From Planctomycetota bacterium (GTDB taxonomy: Bacteria; Planctomycetota; UBA1135; JADKAF01): 64,000 nucleotides of DNA. A program made the position numbers and the translations under genes. The first letter of the stretch is position 1. Every line of letters starts with the position of its first letter. The notes under the pieces are model-generated. The model worked only from the letters and a program-made list of their open reading frames with translations, did not search any database and was not told the origin of the DNA. Where the stretch lies: positions 1 through 64,000 of the forward strand of contig JAEUHW010000194.1 of the NCBI GenBank assembly GCA_016793245.1. The letters run 5' to 3'. Positions 44,346-53,900 of this stretch are shown piece after piece.

Positions 44346-45566
44346 ATGTACGCCTCGACCAGCTCTCGCGCGGTGCTCGCGATCGCGAGCTTCGCCCTCT
44401 GCGCTCCGTTCGCCCCGGCGCAATCCATCCTCGGCCTCGAGAACGGCTCGCTCGCCGCGACCGGTCAGCTCGTGCAGCAGATCGGCACCGATTGCCGCCG
44501 CCTCGACGAGTGCATCGCCCGCGTGTTCGGACCGAGCATCGCCGCGCCCTTCGGTGGGATCGCGCTCGACGCGCGCGACGGGAGCCGCTGGATCACCGAC
44601 GGCGCCGTGCTCGTCCGCATCGATGCCGACTGCAACGTGATCGATCGCTGTGCGATCCCGGCGACGCCGGGCGGAGGCTGGACCGGCCTCGCCTTCGATC
44701 CGCGGAGCAACTCGCTGCTCTTTACCACGGCGAACAACGCGATCGGTCGCGTGCGAGCGACCTGTCCGATCGCATCGGTCGATCTGCTCTGCCCTCTGCC
44801 GGCGTCTACCGCGGGAGCCACGTTGACCGGCATCGAGCTCGATCGCTTCGACGGCTCGCTCTGGGTCTGCGACGACACCGGCTTCGTGCGCAACGTATTC
44901 GTCACCGGTACGCCGGGCGTCTGCCGCGTCGGCTTCCGTTTCCAGGCGACGTGCCCGGGCGGCGCGCTGCCGACGCCGGTGCAAGGCATTACGCTCGATC
45001 GCTGCGCGGGCGAGCTCTACCTCTCGCACGGGCGCTACGGCATCGCGCGCTTCGATCTCGCCGGCAATGCGCTCGGCTGCTGCTCGCTGCCCACGCCGAG
45101 TGGCTCGCCGAGCTTCGTCGGTCTCGCTTGGCAGCCCGCGCCGCCGCGCCGTCTCGGCGCGGGATGCTCCGGACCCGGTTGCGCGCCGTGCACGCCCTTC
45201 CTCGCCGCGGACGGTCAGAGCGTGACGCCGAACCCGAGCTTCGCCTTGCTGGTCGGCGATGCGCAGCCGGGTACGCGCTTCTTCCTCTGGTTCAACATCG
45301 CCGGCGGACCGATCGCGATCCCGGGTCTCTGCGGACCGCTGCAAGTCGCCGTCTTGCCGCCGCCCCTCAGCGTCGGTCCCTTCCCCGTCGCCGCGATCCC
45401 CGGTGGCACCGCGCCCTGCGATGGCGGCGCGCGCATCCCGCTCGCGATCCCGCTCGATCCCTCCCTCTGCGGCGGCGACGTCTTCGCCCAAGGCCTCGGC
45501 CTCTGCCTCAACTCCACCGGCCTCGGCCTCTATCTCACCAACGGCCTCTGGCTCACCGTCCAATAA
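44346..45566 (+). CDS. Secreted Cys-rich propeller-like protein (paralog 1)
   Basis: A 406-residue exported protein. AAGGAG lies 5 nt before the ATG, and the signal peptide ends APAQ (about 26). Short NHL-like units repeat: GIALDARDGSRWITD, GLAFDPRSNSLLFTT, GIELDRFDGSLWVCD and GITLDRCAGELYLSH, suggesting a beta-propeller to about residue 265. The segment GAGCSGPGCAPC then links to the C-terminal domain of about 120 residues. It has about 20 Cys, probably in disulfides. Same architecture as the protein at 54534-55715, about 9 kb away. Extracellular role unknown. Confidence 0.8.
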   Translation: MYASTSSRAVLAIASFALCAPFAPAQSILGLENGSLAATGQLVQQIGTDCRRLDECIARVFGPSIAAPFGGIALDARDGSRWITDGAVLVRIDADCNVIDRCAIPATPGGGWTGLAFDPRSNSLLFTTANNAIGRVRATCPIASVDLLCPLPASTAGATLTGIELDRFDGSLWVCDDTGFVRNVFVTGTPGVCRVGFRFQATCPGGALPTPVQGITLDRCAGELYLSHGRYGIARFDLAGNALGCCSLPTPSGSPSFVGLAWQPAPPRRLGAGCSGPGCAPCTPFLAADGQSVTPNPSFALLVGDAQPGTRFFLWFNIAGGPIAIPGLCGPLQVAVLPPPLSVGPFPVAAIPGGTAPCDGGARIPLAIPLDPSLCGGDVFAQGLGLCLNSTGLGLYLTNGLWLTVQ

Positions 45567-45598
45567 GCGAATCGTCTTCGGGTTGACCCCGGACGTAC

Positions 45599-45655
45599 GG
45601 TGCCAGGAACGTTTTCACCGGGGTGTCCGACCCCCGGGTAAAAGTTACTGGCACC
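45599..45655. repeat. 57-bp foldback element
   Basis: GGTGCCAG at one end and CTGGCACC at the other, with imperfect inner pairing of GTTTTCACCGGGG to CCCCGGGTAAAAG around TGTCCGA. It lies 33 nt after a stop codon. It has the form of short palindromic mobile repeats; no second copy was seen in this window. Confidence 0.75.
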
Positions 45656-45707
45656 CTAAGGCCGTAACCCAAGCGCCGACGGCGTCGGTGTCGCGAAGGG
45701 AAGGGGA

Positions 45708-46154
45708 TTACTTCTTCTTCGACTTCGAGGGATCGAGCGCGCGATCCATGAAGCTATCGAAGGCGTTCGTGTCGCGTTGGAGGAGCGCGTCGTAGCTCTT
45801 CGCGCGCGCTTCGAGCTCGGCCATGCGCTTGCGCTCTTCGCGCTGGGTCGCTTTCTCGATCGAGAGCTGCGCCTCGGCTTCCTTCGCGCGCTCCTCCATC
45901 TTGCTCGCGCGCTGCTGCAGCGCCTTCAGCTCCTCGCGAACCCGCAGGAGCTCCTTTGCGGTCTGCAGCTCGGGCTGCGTCACGAGTTCGAGCTGCTGAT
46001 CGCGCTCCTCGAGCGCGCCCTTCGCGGCGCGCAGCGCGCGCGCGGCCCACTCCAGGGAAGCGCGCGCCGGGCCGCGCTCCTTCACGAGCATCGCGTCGAG
46101 CGTAGCGAGGGCGTTCACGAGCTCGGTCTTCGGATCGGCGGGCAGCGCGGCCAT
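45708..46154 (-). CDS. Coiled-coil protein, unknown function
   Basis: A 148-residue cytoplasmic protein, mostly one long helix (about 20-135) with heptad-like spacing (REELKALQQRASKMEERAKE; EKATQREERKRMAELEARA). It ends in a Lys tail (DPSKSKKK). The start at 46154 has GAGGA 7 nt upstream. No family recognised. Divergent from the Kelch gene with a 151-bp spacer. Confidence 0.65.
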   Translation of the reverse strand: MAALPADPKTELVNALATLDAMLVKERGPARASLEWAARALRAAKGALEERDQQLELVTQPELQTAKELLRVREELKALQQRASKMEERAKEAEAQLSIEKATQREERKRMAELEARAKSYDALLQRDTNAFDSFMDRALDPSKSKKK

Positions 46155-46305
46155 GCGGGGTTCCTCGAGGGAGACCCCCAGCTCGCCCGGAGGCCCGCCG
46201 GAAGTCAAGGGACCCCAGGTCCAGGCCCTCGTCCCGGCTTTGAAATTGCGATTGACTCGCAAAATCTGACGTGGTCTCTTGGCGCGCCGCCCACGGAGAC
46301 CCGCC

Positions 46306-48264
46306 ATGCCTCGCCTCGCCCTCTCGCTCGCCTCCGCCGTCCTCGCCCTCGGCTCTTCCCTCCCCGCTCAGGAGGTCTTCGAGGTCCCGCGCCTGCCCGT
46401 CGGGCTCTCCAGCTTCGGCGCGGCCCGCCTCGGCGACGCCGTGCACGTCGCCGCGGGGCACGTCGGCCGCGCCCACGCGCATTCGCGCGAGAACCTGAGC
46501 GAGCGCCACCTCCGCCTCGACCTCGCCAAGCCGCACGCGGGCTGGACCGCGCTCGCTCCGGCACTCGCGGTCCAGGGCACCGCGCTCGTCGCGCACAGCG
46601 GCCGGCTCTATCGCCTCGGCGGCCTCCGCGCGGAGAACGCGGCCGGCGAGCCCGAGCAGCTACGCTCGCTCGCCTCGGTCGCGTGCTTCGATCCCGCGCG
46701 CGGCGCGTGGGAGGAGCTGAACCCGCTGCCCGAGCCGCGCTCCTCGCACGACGCCTGCGTCGTCGGCGATCGAGTCTACGTGGTGGGGGGCTGGACGCTC
46801 GGCGGAGAGCAGCCCGCGTGGCTCCGCACCGCGTGGACGGCGCGCCTCGATCAGCGCCCGCTGCGGTGGGAGGCGCTCGTCGCGCCGACGTCGCCGCGCC
46901 GCGCGGCAGCGCTCACCGCACACGGCGACGCGCTCGCCTTCGTCGGCGGCATGCACGCGGACGGCGCGAGCTCGGCCGTCGAGCTGCTCGCGCTCACCGC
47001 GGAGGGAACGCCTTCCGCGGCGTGGGTCGCCGGGCCCGCACTCCCGGGGCCCGGCTTCGGGACCGCGGCCTGCGCTCTCGGCGAGCGCTGCTTCGCGACG
47101 AGCGGCGACGGCGTGCTCTGGGAGCTGGCGCGAGATCGTGAGCGCTGGATCGAACGCGCGCGCCTCGCGTTCCCCCGCATCTTCCATCGCCTGCTGCCGT
47201 GGGACGACGCGCACGTGCTCGCGCTCGGCGGCGCGGATCGCACGGGCCATCTCACGCACGCGGAGGTGCTCTCCGTCGAGGGCGCGCACTGCTTCCAGCG
47301 CTTCACGCTCGAGCTGCCGCGCGACCTCGGCGTGCAGCGCGCGAGCGTGCATGCCGACGCGCACGCGCTCACCTGGATCGGCGGCAATCGCCGCGCGGAA
47401 GCGCATCGCTTCGACGCCGACGATTTCGCTCGTGCCGCGTTGCGTCTGCGCTGGTGCGACTTCGCGGTGGAGGAGCTGCCCGCGCTCCCCTCCGGCCTGC
47501 AGTCCGCGGCGTGCTTCGCGGGCGAACGCCGCGGCGAGCTGCACTTGCTCGGCGGCTTCGGCGCCGATGCCGAGGAGGCGCGCAGCCGTTCTTCCGCGTG
47601 GACCCTCGATCGCGCGTCGCGCACGTGGAAGCTCACTCCATCGCTCGCGCTGCCGCAGCCGCGCACGCAAGCCGCGCTGCTCGAAGCGCACGGCGCGCAT
47701 TGGCTGCTCGGCGGCCTCGACTACGATCCGGCGCGCGGCGAAGAGCTGGCGTTCCGCGCGTGCCTCGAGGTGCTGCGCGTCGAGCTCGCGGGAGAGGCCA
47801 CGCGCGTCGTGGAGACCGGCTGGCGCTTGCCGCGCGCGCGGCGCGCGTGCGCTGCGTTCGTCCTCGGCTCCGAGGCCTATCTCGTCGGCGGGCTCGGCGA
47901 GCGCTTCGAGGCCGTCGACATCGTCGACGTGCTCGACCTCGCGAGCGGCGCTTGGCGGACGGAGCGCGCGCCGCGCGCGACGCGCCTCTCCGCGCAGGCC
48001 GCTGTCCTCGGCGAGCGCGCGTATCTCGCCGGAGGAACGCTGCCCGCGCGCGGCGCCGCGCGCTCCCTCGAGGTCTTCGAGCGCGAGCACGGCTGGCGCG
48101 AGCTGCTCCCCGAGCTGCCGTTCGCGACGCAGCACCAGGAGCTCTTGGTCCGCGGCGGCGCGCTCGCGTTCGTCCGCGTCGAGCCCGTCGATCCGCCGCG
48201 CCTCGTCGTGCACGTGCTCGCGCCGCACGACGCCCCGACCCTCACCGCCTTCTCGCGCGACTGA
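46306..48264 (+). CDS. Secreted Kelch-repeat protein
   Basis: A 652-residue exported protein; GGAG lies 7 nt before the ATG, and the signal peptide ends SLPAQ (about 22). Kelch-type units recur with paired Gly and a following Trp: LYRLGGLRAEN, VYVVGGWTLGG, LAFVGGMHADG, LHLLGGFGADA, HWLLGGLDYDP, AYLVGGLGERF and AYLAGGTLPAR. About two propellers would be formed. It may be a structural or carbohydrate-oxidase-like protein, but no copper or catalytic motif was found. First of a plus-strand run; the next gene is 38 bp on. Confidence 0.82.
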   Translation: MPRLALSLASAVLALGSSLPAQEVFEVPRLPVGLSSFGAARLGDAVHVAAGHVGRAHAHSRENLSERHLRLDLAKPHAGWTALAPALAVQGTALVAHSGRLYRLGGLRAENAAGEPEQLRSLASVACFDPARGAWEELNPLPEPRSSHDACVVGDRVYVVGGWTLGGEQPAWLRTAWTARLDQRPLRWEALVAPTSPRRAAALTAHGDALAFVGGMHADGASSAVELLALTAEGTPSAAWVAGPALPGPGFGTAACALGERCFATSGDGVLWELARDRERWIERARLAFPRIFHRLLPWDDAHVLALGGADRTGHLTHAEVLSVEGAHCFQRFTLELPRDLGVQRASVHADAHALTWIGGNRRAEAHRFDADDFARAALRLRWCDFAVEELPALPSGLQSAACFAGERRGELHLLGGFGADAEEARSRSSAWTLDRASRTWKLTPSLALPQPRTQAALLEAHGAHWLLGGLDYDPARGEELAFRACLEVLRVELAGEATRVVETGWRLPRARRACAAFVLGSEAYLVGGLGERFEAVDIVDVLDLASGAWRTERAPRATRLSAQAAVLGERAYLAGGTLPARGAARSLEVFEREHGWRELLPELPFATQHQELLVRGGALAFVRVEPVDPPRLVVHVLAPHDAPTLTAFSRD

Positions 48265-48302
48265 GCGCGAACCTCGGCCCTTCTCTCACGGGAGCATCGA
48301 TC

Positions 48303-49283
48303 ATGCGCAACCTCTCCGCTCTTCTCCTCGCCAGCCTCGGCGGCGCGCTCGCGCCGCTCGCCGCGCAATGCCCGAGCAGCTCGTGCTCGCTCGGCCTGCG
48401 CACCGCCATCGTCCCGAGCTTCCGCGGCGCGCCGGGCTCTGAGTTCGCCGGGTGGCTGAACACCTGCCAGGCCACGGCGCCGAACCTGCCCGACGAAGCC
48501 GCGAGCACGACCAACGACGCCACGCTCCTCCAGCTCGATCCCAACGCCGTCGTCACCATCTCCTGCAACCTCTACAACTTCCGCGCGATCTCGCGCTTCC
48601 GCATCGAGGATCGCGCGCCGGGGCTGCTGCAGGAGGTCGTGCTGCAGGTGCAGGCCGTCGGCACGCCGATCGATCCGCTGAGCTATCGCTTGGTCTACCT
48701 CGACGCGCAGAACCAGCGCCGCGCTCTCCCGCCGACGACGAGCGGACCGCTCGCCGCGCCCGAGGAAACGATCGTGACCTGGGATCTCGCTCCCCTCGGC
48801 GAGAGCGTGCAGAGCTACGCGCTCGAGTTCGACGCGCTGGGAACGAGCTGCAGCCTGAGCCACGTGCAGCTCGACACGCGCTCCGCGCCGCGGCCGCTCT
48901 ACGCCGATCGCGAGCGCCTCTCGCGCGTGCAGGGAGGATTGCAGCATCTCCTGCTCGACGCCGGTCCTTCCCATGCCGGTCAGCTCTACGCGGTGCTCGG
49001 CAGCGCGTCGGGGACGACGCCGGGTCTCTATCTCGGTCCGAACCTCGAGCTCGCGCTCGCGTTCGACGCCTACATGATCGCGACGCTGCAGCTGGCGAAC
49101 TCGACCTATCTGCTGCGCACCGTGGGAACCCTCGATGCGCAGGGGCAGGGGAGTGCCTCCATCGCCGTGCCGCCCGCGGGCATCTTCTCCGACCTCGAGC
49201 TCCATCACGGCTTCTTCGTCGCCGACGCGAACGGCGCGGTCGTCTTCGTGAGCAATCCGCAAGTGCTGGAGCTGCGTCGCTGA
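48303..49283 (+). CDS. Secreted protein with lineage-type C-terminal domain
   Basis: A 326-residue exported protein (signal peptide ending PLAAQ, about 22; GGGAG 4 nt before the ATG). The N-terminal half is beta-rich with several Cys (CPSSSCSLGLRTA; TISCNLYNFRAISRF) and no family match. The last about 120 residues (HAGQLYAVLGSASGTTPGLY and on to VVFVSNPQVLELRR) resemble the C-terminal beta domain of the PKD and Cys-rich proteins here. Its stop overlaps the next start (TGATG). Confidence 0.7.
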   Translation: MRNLSALLLASLGGALAPLAAQCPSSSCSLGLRTAIVPSFRGAPGSEFAGWLNTCQATAPNLPDEAASTTNDATLLQLDPNAVVTISCNLYNFRAISRFRIEDRAPGLLQEVVLQVQAVGTPIDPLSYRLVYLDAQNQRRALPPTTSGPLAAPEETIVTWDLAPLGESVQSYALEFDALGTSCSLSHVQLDTRSAPRPLYADRERLSRVQGGLQHLLLDAGPSHAGQLYAVLGSASGTTPGLYLGPNLELALAFDAYMIATLQLANSTYLLRTVGTLDAQGQGSASIAVPPAGIFSDLELHHGFFVADANGAVVFVSNPQVLELRR

Positions 49284-50200
49284 TGTCCCTCCGGCTCCTC
49301 CACGCGCCGCCGTTCCCGGCACTCGTGCGTCGACCGCGCTGGCGCTTCTCCAGCGCGATGAAGCTCGTGCGCCGCTTTCATCTCTACTCCGGGCTCGCGC
49401 TCGTGCCCTTCGTCGTGCTCTACGGCGTCACGGCCTGGCTCTTCAATCACCCTGGTGTGGGGGCGGAGGGCCAAGCGCGAACGCTCCCCGCGGCGGAGCT
49501 CGACGCGCAGGGGCGTCGGTCGCTACCGCTCCCCCTCGAGCTCGCGCAACAGGTCCTCGAGGGAGTGGGCGAGCCGAGCTGGACGCTCGACCCGCGGAGC
49601 GACGTTCGCTATCGCGGGCGTCTCGCGCTGCAGGGGCGCACCGCGGATCTGGACCACGCGCTCAGCATCGACGAACCGAACGGCTCCGCGCGCTGGACCG
49701 AGCGTCCCCGAGCGGCGCGAGGCGAGCCCGAGCGCCGCGCGATCGAGCTGCCCGTCGTGCGCGAAGCGCTCGCCAGCGCGACGGAGGCCGCTCTCGCGGC
49801 CATGCGCACCGCCGGCCCTGCCCCGAGCGAGCTCCGCGTGCGCTCGGCTCCGGTGCTCGAGCTCGGCCTCCTCGCGGACGGCGAGAAGCGCCGCGCGAGC
49901 TACGACTTGGCGAAGGGGGAGCTCGTCGTGCATCCCGCCGGCGCGGAGCCGGCGCGCTCGCTGCGGAGCTTCCTGCTGCGCTTGCACACCGCGCATGGCT
50001 ATCCGGCGGAGCTGGGTCCTAGGACCGCCTGGGCGCTGCTGGTCGACCTCATGGCCGCGGCGCTCGTGATCTGGGCTCTGAGCGGCCTCCTCATGTGGTG
50101 GCAGATGAAGCTGCTCCGGCGCGCGGGTCTCTTGGCTCTCGGCGCGGGCGCCCTCGCGGCGCTGGTGCTCGGCGAGCGGATGTGGGGAGTGCTCGCATGA
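49283..50200 (+). CDS. PepSY-TM-like membrane protein
   Basis: A 305-residue membrane protein. TM1 follows a basic stretch (RRFHLYSGLALVPFVVLYGVTAWLF, about 31-55), in the form of PepSY_TM proteins. A periplasmic domain (about 60-245) carries a PepSY-like half near LELAQQVLEG. Two TM helices close it (LLVDLMAAALVIWALSGLL; LLALGAGALAALVLG). Relatives occur with iron or heme uptake and as flavin-linked reductases, but no partner is present here. The ATG at 49283 overlaps the previous stop; an ATG 25 codons later is a possible start. Confidence 0.75.
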   Translation: MSLRLLHAPPFPALVRRPRWRFSSAMKLVRRFHLYSGLALVPFVVLYGVTAWLFNHPGVGAEGQARTLPAAELDAQGRRSLPLPLELAQQVLEGVGEPSWTLDPRSDVRYRGRLALQGRTADLDHALSIDEPNGSARWTERPRAARGEPERRAIELPVVREALASATEAALAAMRTAGPAPSELRVRSAPVLELGLLADGEKRRASYDLAKGELVVHPAGAEPARSLRSFLLRLHTAHGYPAELGPRTAWALLVDLMAAALVIWALSGLLMWWQMKLLRRAGLLALGAGALAALVLGERMWGVLA

Positions 50201-50327
50201 AGAAGCGCGCTCTCCGCCCCTGGGCCCCTTGCCAGCCGAGAGGCAGCGGGTTATCTCGGGTTCAAGAACTCAACGCGTCGGCGCTGCCGAGAGACTCCGC
50301 CTGCGCCGCGCCCCGAAGGATCCTCCG

Positions 50328-50975
50328 ATGAACATCTCCGAAGTGATGAGCCAACCCGCTGCTTGCTGTGGTCCCTTCGAACCGCTGAGCGAAGCCGCGC
50401 GGATCATGTGGGACAAGGATTGCGGTGTCGTGCCGATCGTCGAGCCCATGACGAACGCGTTGCTCGGCGTCGTCACCGATCGCGATCTCTGCATGGCTTC
50501 CTACACGCAGGGCCGCAAGCTCAGCGAGATCCCGATCGAGACGATCATGGTGACGCAGGTCGTGACCTGCCGCGCGAGCGAGGGCTTGGAGCGCGCGCAC
50601 GAGCGCCTGCGCCAGCACGGCCTGCGCCGCTTGATCGTGGTCGATGACCACGGCGCCGTCGAAGGCATCGTCTCCTTGAACGACCTCGCGCGCGCCGCCG
50701 CGCGCGCGACGGGCAACGATGCCGGCGCGATGCAGAAGGCCGTCGCGAACACGCTCGCCGAAGTTTCGCGCTCGCACGCCGAGCGCGACGCGGCGAAGGC
50801 CAAGGCGAAGGCTCATGCGGAGAAGGCGGCCGAGAAGCCGATGGAGCTGAAGCCCGCGCCGAAGGCCGCGGCGCCCGCTCCCGCGCCTGCTCCTGCATCG
50901 GCGCCCGCGAGCGCGGCAGCGCCGCAAGCGTCGAAGTCGAATGGCTCGAAGGGCAAGAAGAGCGGCAAGGGCTGA
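50328..50975 (+). CDS. Tandem CBS-domain protein with Ala/Lys/Pro tail
   Basis: A 215-residue cytoplasmic protein. Two CBS motifs (about 1-65 and 70-130): VVPIVEPMTNALLGVVTDRDLCM and then LRRLIVVDDHGAVEGIVSLNDLA. CBS pairs bind adenosyl nucleotides and sense energy state. The tail (about 160-215) is a low-complexity Lys/Ala/Pro stretch ending KGKKSGKG, probably binding nucleic acid or another acidic partner (inference). GAAGGA lies 7 nt before the ATG. Confidence 0.87.
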   Translation: MNISEVMSQPAACCGPFEPLSEAARIMWDKDCGVVPIVEPMTNALLGVVTDRDLCMASYTQGRKLSEIPIETIMVTQVVTCRASEGLERAHERLRQHGLRRLIVVDDHGAVEGIVSLNDLARAAARATGNDAGAMQKAVANTLAEVSRSHAERDAAKAKAKAHAEKAAEKPMELKPAPKAAAPAPAPAPASAPASAAAPQASKSNGSKGKKSGKG

Positions 50976-50993
50976 GCGCCGAGGAAGCGGACG

Positions 50994-53900
50994 ATGACGA
51001 GCCACGTGCGAAAGACCCTGGTCTTCCTCGCGTGGCTCGTTTCGTTCGGCGCCGCGGTGCGCGCCGACGAGATCGTCCTCGAGGGCGGTCGTCGCGATAC
51101 GAGCTGCATCGTGCGCGACGAAGGGGCTTGGGTCCGCGTGTGGTGGGAGCCGCACGAGTTCCCGCACGGCGGCGAGCGCTTCCCGCGAGAGCGCGTGCAC
51201 TCGTTCTCGTATGCGTCGGAGCCGAGCTTCGACGAGGACCTGCCGCTGCCCGATCTCTGCGTCACGCACGTCGAGATCCTGCCGCGGAAGACCAGCTACC
51301 AAGGCTTGGATCCGGCAGCGCTCGCCGAGCTGAGCGCTCGTGCGAAGCTGCGCTGGGAGCCGGGCGAGGAGCTGCGCTTCGTCGCGCACGTCGTGAACAC
51401 GGGCAGGAGCCCCGCGAGCGAGTTCACGTGGGTCTGCAGCGTCGACGGCGTCGAGCTCGATCGCGGGCGCCTCTCCGCCGGCCTCGAGGTGCGCGGCGAG
51501 CGCACTATCGAAGTGCGTTGGCCCTACGTCGCCGAGGCGCGCGAGCTGCACTTCCGGATCGAGCCCCGCGGCGAGGAGCTCTCGCGCGCGAACGATGCGC
51601 GCCGCGAGGAGCTCGAGGCGTGGGCCATCACCTGCGTCGTGCATCCCCGGTGGGTCGAGCGCTTCCACGAGAAGCGGAACGTCTGCGGAACGTTCTCGAT
51701 CGAGCACCACGTGCAGTGGCACCTCGACCTGCTGAACGAGCTCTTGGCCGCGGCTCCGGGGGTGGAGGGCGAATCCTCGTGTCGCGCGCGCGTGCGCCTG
51801 GATCGCATCGTCTATGCGCGCGCGAACAAGGACTGCGTGCCGCCCCTCGACGGGCCGGAGTCGAGACGCGGCGATCAAGGCTGTATCGCGCTCGGGACGT
51901 CGTTCGCCTGGGGGACGTCTTGGGGCACCTCGGTGATGCGAGTTACCTCCTGGGGCCTCCTGCATGCGCTGGTGCGCGAGCTCGGAGTCCCTCCGCCGAT
52001 CGCCGCCGACGGTCCGCTCGTCGAGCGCTCGTCTTCGGGAAGTGGAAGTGCCGTCCTGCAGCTCTCCGATCGAGTGATCGCCCGCTCGAGCCAAGGCGAG
52101 CTTTCGTACGAGCAGCTCTTCACTCCGAGCGATGCGCTCTACCTCGATCGCTCGCGAGCCTTGCCGCGCGGCGTAGCGGGTGAGCGTTTCCTCGCGACGC
52201 CCGAGGAGACCTGGCTGCGTTGCCTCGACGTGAACCGCCAGCCGCTCGCGGGCGCGGAGATCGGTCTCTACAGGCGCGGCGAGGACCTCGAGTGGTCCGA
52301 GACGCCGGAGATCGTCGGCACGACCGATGCCGCAGGCTTGCTGCGCTTGCCGCCGCGTGCCGTCGTCGAACGCGGCACGCCGAACGGCTTCCGCGCGCAG
52401 CCGAACCCCTTCGGCGAGCTCGATCGTCGCGGAGTGCGTGGCTCGCTGCTGGCGCAGGTGCGCTTGGAGGATCGCGCGACGGCGTTCTGGATCTCGATCG
52501 ACGAGCTGAACGAGCATGCGCTGCGCGGTGGCGGTCCTCGCTGCGAGATCGCGCTCGCGACGGACTTCGGCTCGGCGGACGGACCCGCGCCTCCGCGCGA
52601 GCTGCGCTTCACACCGCAGCCCCGGAGGAATCCGTGGGAACGGAATCTGGTCTGGCAGCCCGCACGCGAGATCGATGCGGAGCACGCCGCACGCTCGTAT
52701 CGAGTGCTGCGGCGCGAGCGCTATCGCGATCTCCGAGAAGCACCCTGGCAGCACCTCGTAGAGCTCGAGGCTTGCGAGCCGGTGGAGCTGCCGAGTCATC
52801 TTGGGGATTTCGTCTTCGGGGTCGCCGCCGTGGACGAGAGCGGACGTTCGAGCGCCGTCGTCGAGCTCTGGGTACCGTGGCTACACGCCGCGGATGAGCT
52901 TCGCTACGAGGATGCGACGCGGAGCTTCGTCCTTCACGCGAGACCCGAGGATGGTTGGTTCAGCGTGTTGGCTCCCGGTCGGCTGCGACCTTGGCTCGGT
53001 CCGCACGTGGAGCGGCGGTCGCCCGCGCCGTCGACGCTGCTGAGACGAGAGCAGCGAGTCGCTCATCGCAAAGGCAACGAGAGCCTCGTCACGCCTCGCG
53101 GCGACCTCCTCGCGGTCTCGCTCGACGAGGGCGGCGTGACGCTGCACTCCGCGAACGGTGAGCTCATCCGCACATGGCCGGCTTCGAGCGGTGTGGCAGG
53201 GCGTCGTCTCGAAGAGCCGCGCGCGCTCTGCCTCCTGCCCTGGGGCGAAGTCGCGATCTTCGACGCCGCGACCTGCGAGATCGTCTGCTTCGATCCCTAC
53301 GCACCCGCGGCGAGCGACGACCCGCTGCCGCTCGTCACGGACGGCGTCTTCGCGCACCCGGTCTGGTACGAAGAGCCAGTCTTGCAGCCGAAGGTGCTGG
53401 TGCTGAACTTCGATCCGCTCGTCGCGGACGGTGGGGGCGGCGAGGTCCGCCTCTCGAAGCACGCGGGCTGGAACGATCCGCGGACCCTCGCGGAGGAGTT
53501 CCGGCGCGATCTCTACAGCGCCTCGGGCGGCTACGTGAAGCACCGCATCGTCGAGTGGCGCGACCTCGACGTGTATCCACGGAAGGTCGACGGCTTCGCG
53601 TACGACGACGCGAGCTATCTCGCCGCGAAGGCCGCGGGCAAGTGGCACGATCCGGATCGCCTCGACTACGCGAAGCTCGTCGAGGAGCACGGGCTCGCGG
53701 CGCTGGTCGCGAACGGAACGATCGACGAGGTGTGGATGTTCGGCGGGCCCGCGTTCGGCTTCTACGAGACGCAGATGGTGGGGCCGAAGGCGTACTGGTG
53801 TAACTCGCCCGGCCTCGACGTCGAGGAGGCGCAGCGCCTCTTCGTGATCTTCGGCTTCAACTACGAGCGCGGCGTCGCGGAGATGATCCACGACTTGGGG

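Noticed and set aside
50253..50275. tRNA T-arm-like GGGTTCAAGAACTC
   Set aside because: The stem cannot close with five pairs and no acceptor or anticodon arm fits around it.
50197..50331. A 44-codon frame linking the PepSY and CBS genes with overlaps at both ends
   Set aside because: The product is Arg/Pro-rich with no recognisable feature, no ribosome site, and the CBS gene has its own GAAGGA. It most likely arises by chance.
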